From NCBI GenBank assembly GCA_027627225.1, contig CM051032.1:68297320-68361319 (forward strand): DNA of 64,000 bases, written 5' to 3'. Position numbers and translations under genes: made by a program. The DNA comes from Congeria kusceri. Its lineage: Eukaryota > Mollusca > Bivalvia > Myida > Dreissenidae. How positions within the stretch are numbered: position 1 is the first letter of the stretch; the number at the start of each line of letters is the position of its first letter. This document shows, one piece after another, positions 22,001-27,430 of this stretch. The notes under the pieces were generated by a model. That model saw only the letters and a list, made by a program, of their open reading frames with translations, had not been told where the DNA came from and ran no database searches.

Positions 22001-22876
22001 AGCAACTACTTATTTGTCATGTGTATAAAGTGAAAGATGGGCTGTCTCCTGAGTATTTAAGTGAGCATTTTGTTTCTCAAGAATCAAATCATACTTGTAA
22101 TTATACTGCTAGGCTACGCAATAAGGGCGGCTCTGCAATTCCCAAAGTTAAAGGTTCAGGATCAAACACTTTTTGTTTTAAAGAATGGAAACGCATGGAA
22201 TAAGTTACCGAAAATCTATCGGTTATCATCTGATTTTAAATGGTTTAGTATTGTGTATTTGTACAACTGCAGTGCCTCTAAATTTCTTGGTTTGTAATAA
22301 CTTAAAAATAATTATTGGTCATTTACCACTATTTTGCTAAAACAAGTTTGTACTTGCGTTCATTAGCAAGGATACGGCAGTGAGACGTTCAACACATTAT
22401 CGGATGAGCTCTATGACCACTTAACCACCCTACCAAACCTGCGAGATGAGGTTGTGATAGACGATCGAACTGATAAAACTGTGGGCAAGCGGAAGTTTGA
22501 GGCCGACGCTCAAGGATATCCCTATGTTGTTATAGTTGGCAGGAAGGTATGTGTGATTAAATTTTCAATTTATATTTGTTGATTATTTGTGAAAGACAAG
22601 TTGCAAAGAATAAAGCTACTGATATTACCTTTATATTTACTTAACCTGACAAAAATGTTCTATGAAACATAAGCTGTTGTCATGTGTATCAGTAAAATTT
22701 GTGTGTGATTATGCTTAAACTTCAACTGATTTGTTTTAAAAATATAATACGTGTCTATGTTTCAGAGTTTGGAGGAGCCCAGATTGTATGAGTTGATAGA
22801 GACAAGCACAGACAACACTGAGTTCCTCACGTTAGAACAACTAACAGACCGACTCTCGAGCGTTGAAACTATATAA
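863..22876 (+). CDS. PARS2: Mitochondrial prolyl-tRNA synthetase, 12 exons, 5' end outside window
   Basis: Charges mitochondrial tRNA-Pro with proline in the matrix. Exons: 863-1040, 2207-2274, 3722-3802, 5966-6038, 8304-8411, 10830-10923, 13646-13677, 14102-14175, 19213-19292, 19509-19644, 22367-22546, 22766-22876. All junctions are AG/GT with matching phases; the join is 1215 nt (404 codons plus stop). Seen: the class II core GAFYYLPLGLRALEKL, the ProRS signature LGPTHEE, motif 2 KFRDEMHPKYGLLRGREF, motif 3 GLGVSRIL, and a C-terminal anticodon-binding domain (DDRTDKTVGKR) ending SSVETI. As in the mitochondrial/bacterial-short form, no editing insert is visible. The vertebrate protein is about 475 aa, so about 70 N-terminal residues, including the mitochondrial presequence, should lie upstream. 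The frame is intact, so this looks like a working gene. The acceptors of exons 1 and 4 are the least certain. Confidence 0.95.
1481..2152. mobile_element. pogo/Tigger-like MITE in PARS2 intron
   Basis: Begins TA-CAGTAAAACCCCGC-TAATACGACC and ends GGTCGTAAAATGG-GGCTTTAGTG-TA, imperfect inverted termini of about 25 bp beside TA dinucleotides. The CAGT...AACCCCG start and TA target site fit the Tc1/mariner-pogo group. There is no transposase, so it is non-autonomous. Confidence 0.75.
2207..2274 (+). CDS. PARS2: PARS2 exon: RWDTNELFKLKDRKSAEYCLGP
   Basis: Acceptor TTTTCAG and donor GTAAGT are both strong. The exon enters in phase 1 and leaves in phase 0. It encodes the strand leading into the ProRS signature CLGP-THEE, which is split by the next intron. 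Confidence 0.93.
2329..2562. mobile_element. Palindromic MITE (family P), copy 1
   Basis: Family description: about 240-270 bp, an almost complete inverted repeat. The outer arm is ATGAGGCGTGTCGTGGGAAA, then CCGGACTTAATGCATG, GTAAAGTGTCGTCC, GGATTAGCCTGTGC, a GCACAGGCTAATCC return arm, and a central part reading TGGTATTTTCTGTTTCAAGG with GGAAGTCTCTTCTAAACAT. It encodes nothing. This copy has a decayed left end and no second inner GCACAGGC arm. Confidence 0.9.
2563..3721. other. PARS2 intron sequence without recognised features
   Basis: AT-rich. Read on both strands; no exon, terminal repeat or tandem repeat stands out. Confidence 0.5.
3722..3802 (+). CDS. PARS2: PARS2 exon: THEELVTNLV...RLPVMLYQ
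   Basis: 27 codons, phase 0 on both sides. It carries THEE (amino-acid/ATP site loop) and YKRLPVMLYQ. The donor GTAAGC is followed after 27 bases by a palindromic MITE. Confidence 0.95.
3830..4066. mobile_element. Palindromic MITE (family P), copy 2
   Basis: Both outer ends are present (ATGAGGCGTATTGTGGG and CCCATGACACGCCTCAT). The inner left arm is diverged. It starts 28 bp after a PARS2 splice donor. Confidence 0.88.
4067..5045. other. PARS2 intron, AT-rich, (ATT)n near 4746-4795
   Basis: A short imperfect AAT/ATT microsatellite is the only structure recognised. 5044-5136 is listed separately. Confidence 0.5.
5049..5132 (-). repeat. tRNA-like sequence (SINE head or tRNA pseudogene)
   Basis: On the minus strand CCAAGC...GCTTGG closes an acceptor-like stem, and AGCGC-AGTTGGTTAAA-GCGCT forms a perfect D-arm with an A-box. 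GAGTTCGATACCC is a B-box, and a T-run follows. The anticodon and T stems pair poorly and the region between them is too long, so a working tRNA is unlikely. Confidence 0.6.
5348..5463 (+). repeat. 21-bp minisatellite, about 5-6 copies
   Basis: Unit TTGATTGCCCCCTTGAGGCCC with small variants; lies in a PARS2 intron. Confidence 0.9.
5523..5741. mobile_element. Palindromic MITE (family P), copy 3
   Basis: The left inner arm is shortened (a deletion after CGGTCTTAATGCA). The right arm is complete to GACGCGGCTCAT. Confidence 0.88.
5966..6038 (+). CDS. PARS2: PARS2 exon: class II motif 2
   Basis: Encodes LTRKFRDEMHPKYGLLRG then REFEMK, the motif 2 loop that contacts ATP and the tRNA acceptor end. 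The donor is GTGATG. The acceptor (ATAATGAAG at 5957-5965) lacks a clean pyrimidine tract; it was chosen because it restores phase 0 and the family residue pattern. Confidence 0.9.
6221..6403. mobile_element. Fold-back MITE (family Q), copy 1
   Basis: Family description: about 180-195 bp inverted repeat with TTATCGTTGTTTAT and its complement ATAAACAACGATAA as arms. The inner hairpin is GAGTTCTGATGCGTA with GCATCAGAAC, around AATTAAACCACGAGGGCATT and AGTGGTTTAAT. Non-coding. This copy carries ATACCGGTACATGCATC between the arms. Confidence 0.85.
6517..6824. mobile_element. MITE (family R), copy 1
   Basis: Inverted ends GTTTCAGGTTACC and GGTAACCTGAAGCAAAC-like, with inner blocks CCTACCCTAA, ACCGACCC and CCCTACCTACC. 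The same layout is found at 31253-31544 and, more diverged, at 36703-37100. Confidence 0.75.
7000..7187 (+). repeat. Degenerate copies of an intron-exon boundary
   Basis: Three blocks, TTCTTAGGTATGTACACTTT, TTCTTAGATATGTACACATT and ATTCTTAGATATTACATTTG, resemble the true acceptor and start of the exon at 8304. They are spaced about 75-90 bp apart, each followed by a similar AT-rich tail. Confidence 0.55.
7188..7884. mobile_element. MITE with TTATTTCGAA motifs
   Basis: Ends AACATCATTATTTCGAA and TTTAAAATAACGGTGTT form imperfect inverted termini. GTTATTTCGAAG recurs just inside both ends (7226 and 7833). About 700 bp, no coding sequence; the style suggests the pogo/Tigger group. Confidence 0.65.
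7903..8081. mobile_element. Fold-back MITE (family Q), copy 2
   Basis: Arms TTTATTGGCTAATAAACAAT and TGTTTATTAGCCGATAAACA, inner GAGTTCTGATGCA with TGCATCAGAA. Ends about 220 bp before a PARS2 acceptor. Confidence 0.85.
8304..8411 (+). CDS. PARS2: PARS2 exon: DMYSFDLNEEAA...
   Basis: Enters in phase 1 (completing the Asp of MKDMYSFD) and leaves in phase 1. Encodes MYSFDLNEEAAMLTYELTCQ and on to LKLKYVK. The same acceptor context, TTCTAGATATGTACTCATTT, recurs three times in degenerate form near 7009, 7099 and 7174 in the same intron. Confidence 0.93.
8822..8950. mobile_element. Small 129-bp fold-back element
   Basis: CAGATATTTCAT...CATTTGGGAACA at the left end is mirrored by TGTTCCCAAATG...ATGAAATATCTG at the right end, about 28-bp inverted termini with one small gap. 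Confidence 0.8.
9026..9410 (+). repeat. Two diverged direct repeat units with ATTGCCCC/ATGCCC blocks
   Basis: Units at about 9119-9249 and 9276-9410 share GCAGACAATAACTT, ATGAAACTTTATGGAAG, AGTAGGCATA and TACTTGAGTTATGCCC. A leader begins TTCGCCTGAAAAGGCGAC. Non-coding. Confidence 0.75.
9525..9732. mobile_element. Palindromic MITE (family P), copy 4
   Basis: Both ends intact (ATGAGGCGTGTCGTGGG and CCCACGACGCGCCTCAT). The second inner arm is deleted on both sides, so it is shorter (208 bp). Confidence 0.92.
9774..10010. mobile_element. MITE (family S), copy 1, with SINE remnant after it
   Basis: Family description: about 200-260 bp, inverted ends GGGCCCGTATTCACAAAGCT and AGCTTTGTGAATACCGGCCC, inner CCTTAGG...ACTTAAGT. 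Family S arms fold back on each other. Here the outer GGGCCCG is lost. Past the right end, 10074-10105 holds GTACTGGTTCTACCCAGGAA, a fragment of the SINE at 18481 and 23337. Confidence 0.8.
10173..10442. mobile_element. Palindromic MITE (family P), copy 5
   Basis: Full length with scattered substitutions. GCAGTCC is duplicated in the left inner arm (GCAGTCCGCAGTCCGCACAG). Confidence 0.9.
10689..10810 (+). repeat. 61-bp tandem duplication beside a splice acceptor
   Basis: Two copies of a unit containing ACGGCAGTGTTG, GGTCATACAGTTT and ACATGAAGGGTGAGCATGTA, two or three mismatches apart. It ends 19 bp before the PARS2 exon at 10830. Confidence 0.92.
10830..10923 (+). CDS. PARS2: PARS2 exon: GNIGGSMSHEYHLPASVGED
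   Basis: Phase 1 in, phase 2 out. The GNIGGSMSHE motif is typical of ProRS. A 61-bp tandem duplication (10689-10810) lies directly upstream of the acceptor CCCTTACAG. Confidence 0.94.
11201..11444. mobile_element. Palindromic MITE (family P), copy 6
   Basis: Inner palindrome complete; both outer ends are clipped (starts GGAAAACAGGTATTAATGCA, ends CCCATGACTCAT). Confidence 0.9.
11482..11950. mobile_element. Outer MITE interrupted by a family S MITE
   Basis: CCGGTATTCACCAACCTGTT at the left end is mirrored by GTTGGTGAATACGGGCC at the right, with inner CTTAGACTAAG and AAGTCTAAG. The family S copy at 11552-11761 sits inside. Confidence 0.75.
11552..11761. mobile_element. MITE (family S), copy 2, nested
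   Basis: Ends GGGCCCGTATTCACAAAGCT and AGCTTTGTGAATACCGCCCC are both intact. The left inner arm carries a deletion, CTCCTGGCTGTTT. Confidence 0.85.
12177..12446. mobile_element. Palindromic MITE (family P), copy 7
   Basis: Complete left end ATGAGGCGCGTCGTTGG. The right end is duplicated (CACATGATGCGCCTCATGAC then CACATGATGCGCCTCAT). Confidence 0.9.
12648..13374. mobile_element. 727-bp non-autonomous element with AAGCCTCAGTCACAC ends
   Basis: Perfect 14-15 bp inverted termini (AAGCCTCAGTCACA and TGTGACTGAGGCTT). Two internal half-units share ACAATACAAATAATAAA-like and CGGGACGCTGTCGGG motifs; the repeated CGGGACxxTGTCGGGAC strings form local palindromes. No coding capacity. Confidence 0.82.
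13567..13621. mobile_element. Palindromic MITE (family P), right-end fragment (copy 8)
   Basis: GGGACGACACTACGCACATG through CCCACGACACTCCTCA only; the rest is lost. It lies about 25 bp upstream of a 32-nt PARS2 exon. Confidence 0.85.
13646..13677 (+). CDS. PARS2: PARS2 micro-exon: SCGFGSNSELIG
   Basis: A 32-nt exon with acceptor TTTTGCAG and donor GTAACT, phase 2 in and phase 1 out. Codes for one Cys of the region that in ProRS carries C-x2-C-like pairs (the other pair, CPKC, is in the next exon). Confidence 0.88.
14102..14175 (+). CDS. PARS2: PARS2 exon: VLKDDAKETKCPKCQ...GIE
   Basis: Phase 1 in, phase 0 out, donor GTATGT. The CPKC pair is visible. It ends in GIE, which in the family precedes VGH of the next exon, about 5 kb away. 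Confidence 0.92.
14290..15540 (+). repeat. About 164-bp tandem repeat, 7-8 diverged units
   Basis: Each unit holds CTTGTCTGAAACCACTGGCT, TTTCACAGAAATGTTCCTTG, GTGACCCTCTACCAAATTCC, AAACATGGCCACCAGGGG and TTTTCCTTATATGG. Unit starts are near 14456, 14622, 14786, 14948, 15112, 15276 and 15440. Non-coding; fills a large part of the 5-kb intron. Confidence 0.9.
15545..16650 (+). repeat. Dispersed mollusc-type repeat with TTATTGCCCCTTTTT blocks
   Basis: Blocks ATCGGACCAGGAACACCAGA and TTGCCC near 15580-15635, then from 16296 TTGAGCACTTCATGCTCAAT-GAGCTATTGGTATAG leading into ACTTGCACAGTTTGTGTATG and ACCAGAGTTATTGCCCC. 15650-16290 between them is plain AT-rich sequence. Confidence 0.65.
17106..17299. 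mobile_element. Fold-back MITE (family Q), diverged copy 3
   Basis: Arms AATAATTGATGGGTAAC and GTTACCCATCAATTATTTC enclose GTTATTGCGTTAATAACCAA and GTTCCGATGC with GCATCGGAAC, around TCAAACCACTCGGGC. A sub-family of Q with different arms. Confidence 0.8.
17322..17945 (+). repeat. Degenerate tandem of the TTGCCCC/GTGTATGACCATAAG repeat
   Basis: At least four units with CTTGCACAGTTTGTGTATGA, CCATAAGATCTCA and GACCAGAGTTATGGCCCC-like blocks, about 165 bp apart. 17772-17850 also has a recent 56-bp duplication (GTGTATGACCATAAGATCTC through TTTTACGCTGATTAGG). Confidence 0.75.
18481..18670 (-). mobile_element. tRNA-derived SINE (family T), copy 1
   Basis: On the minus strand it begins TCTACGCGGTGGCGTAGTGG (A-box), then CCCAGGTTTGATCCCC (B-box), then a body with AGTACTGGTTCTACCCAGGA and CTCGAGAGTATCTCTATAAG, and a tail of ATAAATAGG. 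A second copy is at 23337. Confidence 0.85.
18803..19017. mobile_element. Palindromic MITE (family P), copy 9
   Basis: Outer ends present (TGAGGCTTGTCGTGGG and CCCACGACACACCTCAT). The left inner arm is deleted from AATGCATG to GCAGTCC. Lies 196 bp before a PARS2 exon. Confidence 0.88.
19213..19292 (+). CDS. PARS2: PARS2 exon: VGHAFLLGTKYSEVLKAQV
   Basis: VGH.F.LGTKYS is a class II ProRS block beside the active site. Acceptor TTTTTCCACAG. The donor GTAAGT after CCTTGT leaves phase 2, which the next exon completes. Confidence 0.94.
19509..19644 (+). CDS. PARS2: PARS2 exon: motif 3 and start of anticodon-binding domain
   Basis: Encodes LQMGCFGLGVSRILQAGVEV (motif 3, ATP-binding Arg in GVSR) and then RWPALISPYQLCIIPQM, the hinge into the anticodon-binding domain. 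Only 216 nt of intron separates it from the previous exon. Confidence 0.95.
19696..20060 (+). repeat. Diverged bivalve-type repeat (AGCTCGACTATTCGAAGAAG head)
   Basis: Two loosely similar halves, each with AACTACA...AGTTATTxACTxCAAA and CAxAGTTATGCCCCTT. Non-coding, in a PARS2 intron. Confidence 0.55.
20560..22290 (+). pseudogene. Dead non-LTR retrotransposon (reverse transcriptase remnant)
   Basis: Fragments in shifting frames match reverse transcriptases of CR1/L2/Jockey-type LINEs: SGFSQGFSTDT near 20581, LLDLQKAFDTVDHPIL near 20688, VPQGSILGPLLFFIYVNDML near 20862, the catalytic box YADD at 20948-20959, then SSLIQCHFDYACCSWYNGL near 21325 and, after the minisatellite, IKQLLICHVYKVKDGLSPEY near 21998. 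Several frameshifts and stops. Upstream endonuclease and 5' end are missing, as usual for a truncated insertion. It sits in the last long PARS2 intron, same orientation as the gene. Confidence 0.9.
21488..22000 (+). repeat. 31-bp minisatellite inside the LINE RT region, about 16 copies
   Basis: Unit TTAACTGGTTACCTGTTAAA followed by AGGTGCACTAC. The unit is a tandem expansion of the LINE's own coding sequence for LNWLPVKRR. Period 31 is not a multiple of 3, so each copy shifts frame. Confidence 0.93.
22367..22546 (+). CDS. PARS2: PARS2 exon: anticodon-binding domain
   Basis: Encodes LSDELYDHLTTLPNLRDEVV, DDRTDKTVGKR and YPYVVIVGRK, the alpha/beta HGTP-type anticodon-binding fold. Phase 0 at both ends. 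Confidence 0.95.
22766..22876 (+). CDS. PARS2: PARS2 terminal exon with stop
   Basis: Acceptor TTTCAG. Encodes SLEEPRLYELIETSTDNTEF and ends LSSVETI then TAA. The C-terminal I/V of VETI matches the family ending in a short hydrophobic residue. Confidence 0.95.
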   Translation, partial: SLEEPRLYELIETSTDNTEFLTLEQLTDRLSSVETI

Positions 22877-23336
22877 TAGTTTCTTTATTTTAACTCCATG
22901 CTTAAATCCTTAACACTTGATTTTGTTTGGTGTTCTTTGTTATGCACATTTGAATGGAAATAATAATTTCTGAAAATATATAACATTTCAGCAATGCTCA
23001 TTCAAATGAGCTGTTTATCTGCTAATTTTAATTATAACTAAAGAAACCTTATTGAATAAACTAAAACTCAATTATATGCTATTGATTCATTTCCTTAATC
23101 AAATTATAATTGGACTCAACCAAAATCATAGTTTTGGGTGGAATCTTACTCTAAATTGCTGGTCTTGGTGTCTATAACAAATGCAAAGCATGTTTTTAAA
23201 GTTGTAGAAATAATAATAAAACTCCAAAATTGTTTTAAGTTTTTTTTTTAGTTTAGTATGTCTTATCCATGTTCACTACGAATATGAGTCTATTCAATTA
23301 ATGATACAATAAAATAATGTTGTAATGCCTAAATTA
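22877..23336 (+). other. Probable PARS2 3' UTR and downstream AT-rich DNA
   Basis: No further coding exon seen. Two AATAAA hexamers occur, near 23215 and 23308. Confidence 0.5.
23215..23220 (+). promoter_or_regulatory. Candidate polyadenylation signal of PARS2
   Basis: AATAAA lies 339 nt after the PARS2 stop codon, with T-rich DNA following. A second AATAAAA is near 23308. Which is used cannot be told from sequence. Confidence 0.45.
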
Positions 23337-23510
23337 TCGGTCGAAATGGTGTAGTGGAGGTCCTGGGTTCGATCCCCACTCAGGGAGCGTTCTCAAGATC
23401 TTTCCAGACACTAAGTACTGGTTCTTCCCAGGAAACAGACTCGAGAGTGTCTCTATAAGCCTCTGGCTTTTGATGCAATCAAGCTTAAATAAATAGGTTT
23501 AAACTAAACT
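23337..23510 (+). mobile_element. tRNA-derived SINE (family T), copy 2
   Basis: Starts ATGGTGTAGTGGAGGTCCTG with most of the anticodon arm deleted, then GGGTTCGATCCCCACT (B-box), AGTACTGGTTCTTCCCAGGA, CTCGAGAGTGTCTCTATAAG and a tail AAATAAATAGG. Plus orientation, opposite to copy 1. Confidence 0.85.
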
Positions 23511-23910
23511 AAGTGTTATTGGTGTTTTTTTCTCCATTTTTGTTATTTTTTCACTTTTTTAGGCCATTTATTGTGTACAGTACTTATATTTTGGGAATTT
23601 AGAAAACAGTATACATGTGTGTACGTATATTTTAATTAAAAACAATATACATCAGCTGATGTGTTATTTTGTATCTTTTAATGTTTTTGTATTATTGTTT
23701 TATGTTATACAATGAATTCCGAATAATTATTCCTATTATGTAAAAACACACATGGTTTTCGCAGTAAACTGAAACAAGCACACATTTCAATCCCCCAAAG
23801 AACATTGTACATAATCCGCTTTGCTCTCTAGCATCTACTATAGTTATAACAATACAGTCATTTAGGGTGTCAAGGATTTTAGGTACAAAGGATATCATGG
23901 AATAACTTTT

Positions 23911-24160
23911 TAGCTCAACTGAGCACGAAGTGCTCGGTGAGCTATTGGTATAGTTGACCTCGCCTTCGTTGTCCGTCATATGTTGTCCGTTTGCGGTCAA
24001 CAATTTGTTTCATTCTTAGGCTGGAGACTTCACTTTTTATCTATTCTTAACCAAACTTGCACAGTTTGTGTATGACCTTACAATCTCGGACGGGATTGTT
24101 GTTGGGCAAGATCGTACCAGTAACACTAGAGTTATTGCCCCTTTTTCATGCAAAAAAGTG
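23911..24160 (+). repeat. Copy of the GAGCTATTGGTATAG / TTATTGCCCCTTTTTCATG repeat
   Basis: Begins AGCTCAACTGAGCACGAAGT with a short hairpin (GAGCACGAAGTGCTC), then ACTTGCACAGTTTGTGTATG, then ACTAGAGTTATTGCCCC. Same order as at 16296-16510. 23513-23910 before it has nothing recognised. Confidence 0.7.
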
Positions 24161-24561
24161 CAGAAAAAAGCCATATAGACTATATTCTCCATCAGTGCTC
24201 CAGCAAGGCCTAAACGGCAGGGCGCAGCGCCCTGCCGTCATCGCCCCCCGGCCCTGCAGCCTTTGATCCTGCCCTGCCCTCTTGAATCATTCCGTATATT
24301 CAGCCAAATACAAGTTAATCGGGCCTTCATGTCTATATACATATAGATCCAAACGGATACACGCTGTGTCCACTTAATCTCCCGAGTAAACACCGACCGA
24401 CAAAACCCATGTGTACATGTATATTACGTCACTTATCTCGTCTTTAATCAAAGTTACATACCTACTTCTTTATTTCATTCGGGTCTATATTTTTCGGAAC
24501 GACCTATGGGAACAATGCAATCCTCGTGCGCGGTTCTATCTTTGTGCACGTGGTCAGGTCA

Positions 24562-25066
24562 GGATGATGGTGGGCATACGGAGGATGATGGTGGAAATAG
24601 GTAGGATGATGGTGGGGATAAAGGGGATGTTGGATGGGATTGAGGTGATGATGGTGGAGATACGGAGGATGGTGGAGGGGATAGGGAGGATGATGGTAGG
24701 GATACGAAGGATGATGGTGGGGATAAAGGGGATGTTGGATGGGATTGAGGTGATGATGGTGGAGATAGGGAGGATGGTGGTGGGGATAGGGAGGATGTTG
24801 GATGGGATTGAGGTGATGATGGTGGCGATAGGGAAGATGGTGGTGGGGATAGGGAGGATGATGGTAGGGATACGAAGGATGATGGGGAGATAGGGAGGAT
24901 GATGGTGGGGATAGAGGGCATGATGGTGGGGATTGAGGTGATGATGGTGGGGATGATAGGGGTGATAGCGGGGATGATGGTGGGGATAGGGAGGATGATG
25001 GTGGGGGAAAGGGAGGATAATGGTGGGGATAGGGAAAATGATGGTGGGGATAGAGGGGATGATGTT
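24562..25066 (+). repeat. GGGGATAGGGAGGATGATGGT minisatellite
   Basis: Imperfect units of about 18-24 bp, purine-rich on the plus strand, with a higher-order unit around GGGGATGTTGGATGGGATTG. The long open frames on both strands follow from a period that is a multiple of three and are not genes. Confidence 0.92.
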
Positions 25067-25440
25067 TGTGAGACACTTCTAGCTAGGAGTTTCTTACTTC
25101 GGTTGATGGTGGGGATATGGAGGATGGTGGTGGGGATAGAGTGGATAATGTTTGTGAGACACTTCTAGCTAGAGTTTCTTACTTCGGTTGATGGTGGGGA
25201 TAGGGAGGATGGTGGTGGGGATAGAGTGGATAATGTTTGTGAGACACTTCTAGCTAGAGTTTCTTACTTCGGTTGATGGTGGGGATAGGGAGGATGGTGG
25301 TGGGGATAGAGTGGATAATGTTTGTGAGACACTTCTAGCTAGAGTTTCTTACTTCGGTTGATGGTGGGCATAGGGAGGATGGTGGTGGGGATAGAGTGGA
25401 TAATGGTTGTGAGACACTTCTAGCTAGAGTTTCTTACCTC
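25066..25440 (+). repeat. 85-bp higher-order repeat, about 4-5 copies
   Basis: Unit TTTGTGAGACACTTCTAGCT...GATGGTGGGGATAGGGAGGA...GTGGATAATG. Unit starts at 25066, 25151, 25236, 25321 and 25406 (last partial); copies are nearly identical, so the array is young. Confidence 0.93.
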
Positions 25441-25529
25441 ATTTATAGTTTCGGAAAGAAAATGGAAAGACATTAAACTATTGATCTAGCACAGACACTG
25501 TGAGACACAACTATGGCATGGCATGTGCA

Positions 25530-26290
25530 AAAACAGACTGATGTTCAGCAAGAAAGCCTATATGGGTCCCGAACAATATGTCCATATGGATTAACAACAG
25601 AAAGCCCATATAGGTCCCAGCAAGAGAGCCCTCATGTGGTTCCAAAGAATGAAGCCCATATGGGCCCCAGCAAGAAGGCTCATATGGGTCCCCAACAAAC
25701 AAGCCCATATGGGTCACAAAGAGCAAGCCCACATGAGTCCCCAGCAATCAAGCCCGTATGGATCCCATTCAAGCAACCCTATATGGGTTCATCAAAAAAG
25801 CCCATTTGGGTCCCCAGCAATTAAGCACATATAGGTCCTGGCAAGCCAGCCCATGTGGACCCGATATGGGATTTGCCTGGGCTTATTAACTACATAGGCC
25901 CCATGTAGGTCCCACACATGTCATACCCATATCAGTCTCAGATGGGTCCCAGGCCAACAAGCTCAAATGGGTCCCAGCAAGAAAGCCCAAATGGGTTCAC
26001 ACAAGTAAATCCATATGAGTCCCATCAAGAAAGCTCATGTCGGTCCCCAAAAAGCAAGTCCATATGGGTCTCAGCAAGAAAGTTAGTATGGGCCCCCAAC
26101 AAGCAGGCCTAGATGGGTCACCAACAGCAAGCCCATATGGGCCGCAGCAAGAAAGTCCATATTGGCCCCCAACAATCAGGTCTGGATGGGTCACAAATAG
26201 CAAGCCCATATGGGTCCCATCAAGATAGACCATGTTGGTTTCTAACTAGCAAGCCCATATGGGCCCCATGTAGGTCTGTATGCATCTATG
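25530..26290 (+). repeat. About 30-33 bp minisatellite with AGCCCATATGGGTCCC core
   Basis: Roughly 23 variable copies of AAGCCCATATGGGTCCCCAG with CAAG/CAAC linkers. The core contains the palindrome CCCATATGGG (NdeI-like CATATG). Open frames on both strands are by-products. Confidence 0.92.
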
Positions 26291-26396
26291 ACCAGTCCTA
26301 ATTGCCAAACTGGTACTTGCCAAAAATACGAACGCGCGAAAAATTGCCCTTTTTAGGAATTAGCACCCTGCCCTTTTTAAATTCTGGCTGGAGCCT

Positions 26397-27430
26397 GTTC
26401 CATCTTGTTTTGTTTCTTTCTTCAATGTTTATTTTTGGTGTTGGTGCAAAGGAAATGCAATTAATCAATACATTTTTGACACACTATTGTGTACGTTTAG
26501 GGTATCCTTTAAACCCTAAAGCACAATAAAGGCACTGATGTCAATTAACTTTAAAAAAAATAAAAATACCTGGAATTTTGGTGGAAATTTAAAAGCTCTG
26601 GTATATGTATGTCTCAATAGGCAAGACATTTGTCTTTCCATGTATAATGTTTCATTTAGTGAATTAATATTTGAAACGTTGAAATGAGACGCAAAATCCT
26701 TAGCTATACGTTCAGCACCAAACGACCGTAGCATCTATGTAGTCGCACTGAGTAAATATGTTAAAATGAACACCTAAATTAAATGAACACACTTCAGCTG
26801 ATGACCTATGAACTTACTTCAGCTGATAAAATCTTAAGTCTGCGAAGATTTGTCTCAATCCGCATTGTTCAGTTTAATTGAAAGCAACATTATTTTTCTT
26901 TATACTATTCTTTATTTTATAAATAATATAAACGTTAACAAAACAATACCTTATACCTCTATAATAAATAAAATGTGAGCAATTTGTAAGTGTGCTACAT
27001 GTAACATTATTACCAATGTTTATAATCCACAATAATTTTACAACAACGTGCAAGAAATAAATTCGCAATGGCAGTGTCAGACACTAACGGAAGCACGTGT
27101 ATTGAGTCTTTATTCGCTGTACACAGTACACGCCTCTTGTATCAATACTTGTGATGCATGTTATATTCCGATTGGCATTGTTTAGTATTTGCTTCATAAC
27201 CAGTTTGTTTTCTGTTCTTTAATCTGGAATATACCGCGCATCAGAACGACAAATCGTTGTTTATTAGCCGATAAACAACTCTAAATATATATTATATGTA
27301 ACATTATATCATGCTCACGTGTCGTCTAGTAGGAAGTAACTCGTTGTAATTCAAAGATAGCTGTTATATATTCAAAAACTTGTCCTATAAAGATGGATGA
27401 ATAACGGATATGTCACGCATTGAAAGTACA
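26397..27430. other. AT-rich intergenic DNA; family Q fragment at 27234-27288
   Basis: GCATCAGAACGACAAATCGT-TGTTTATTAGCCGATAAAC is the right arm of family Q without its left arm. TTTATT at 27109 (AATAAA on the minus strand) could serve the gene ending at 28340. Nothing else seen. Confidence 0.5.

Larger units (their letters stand above)
24195..26396. mobile_element. Possible element enclosing two minisatellites
   Basis: GTGCTCCAGCAAGGCC...GGCAGGGCGC at the left and, read on the minus strand, GGCTCCAGCCAG...AAAGGGCAGGGTGC at the right form imperfect inverted ends. A strong local palindrome GGCAGGGCGC-A-GCGCCCTGCC lies at the left end. Whether this is one transposon is an inference. Confidence 0.4.

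Noticed and set aside
24411..25168. Long open frames on both strands over 24.4-25.2 kb
   Set aside because: They follow a minisatellite whose period is close to a multiple of three; peptides are pure repeats (MMVGIRR, SPPSSPL) with no start context or splice sites.
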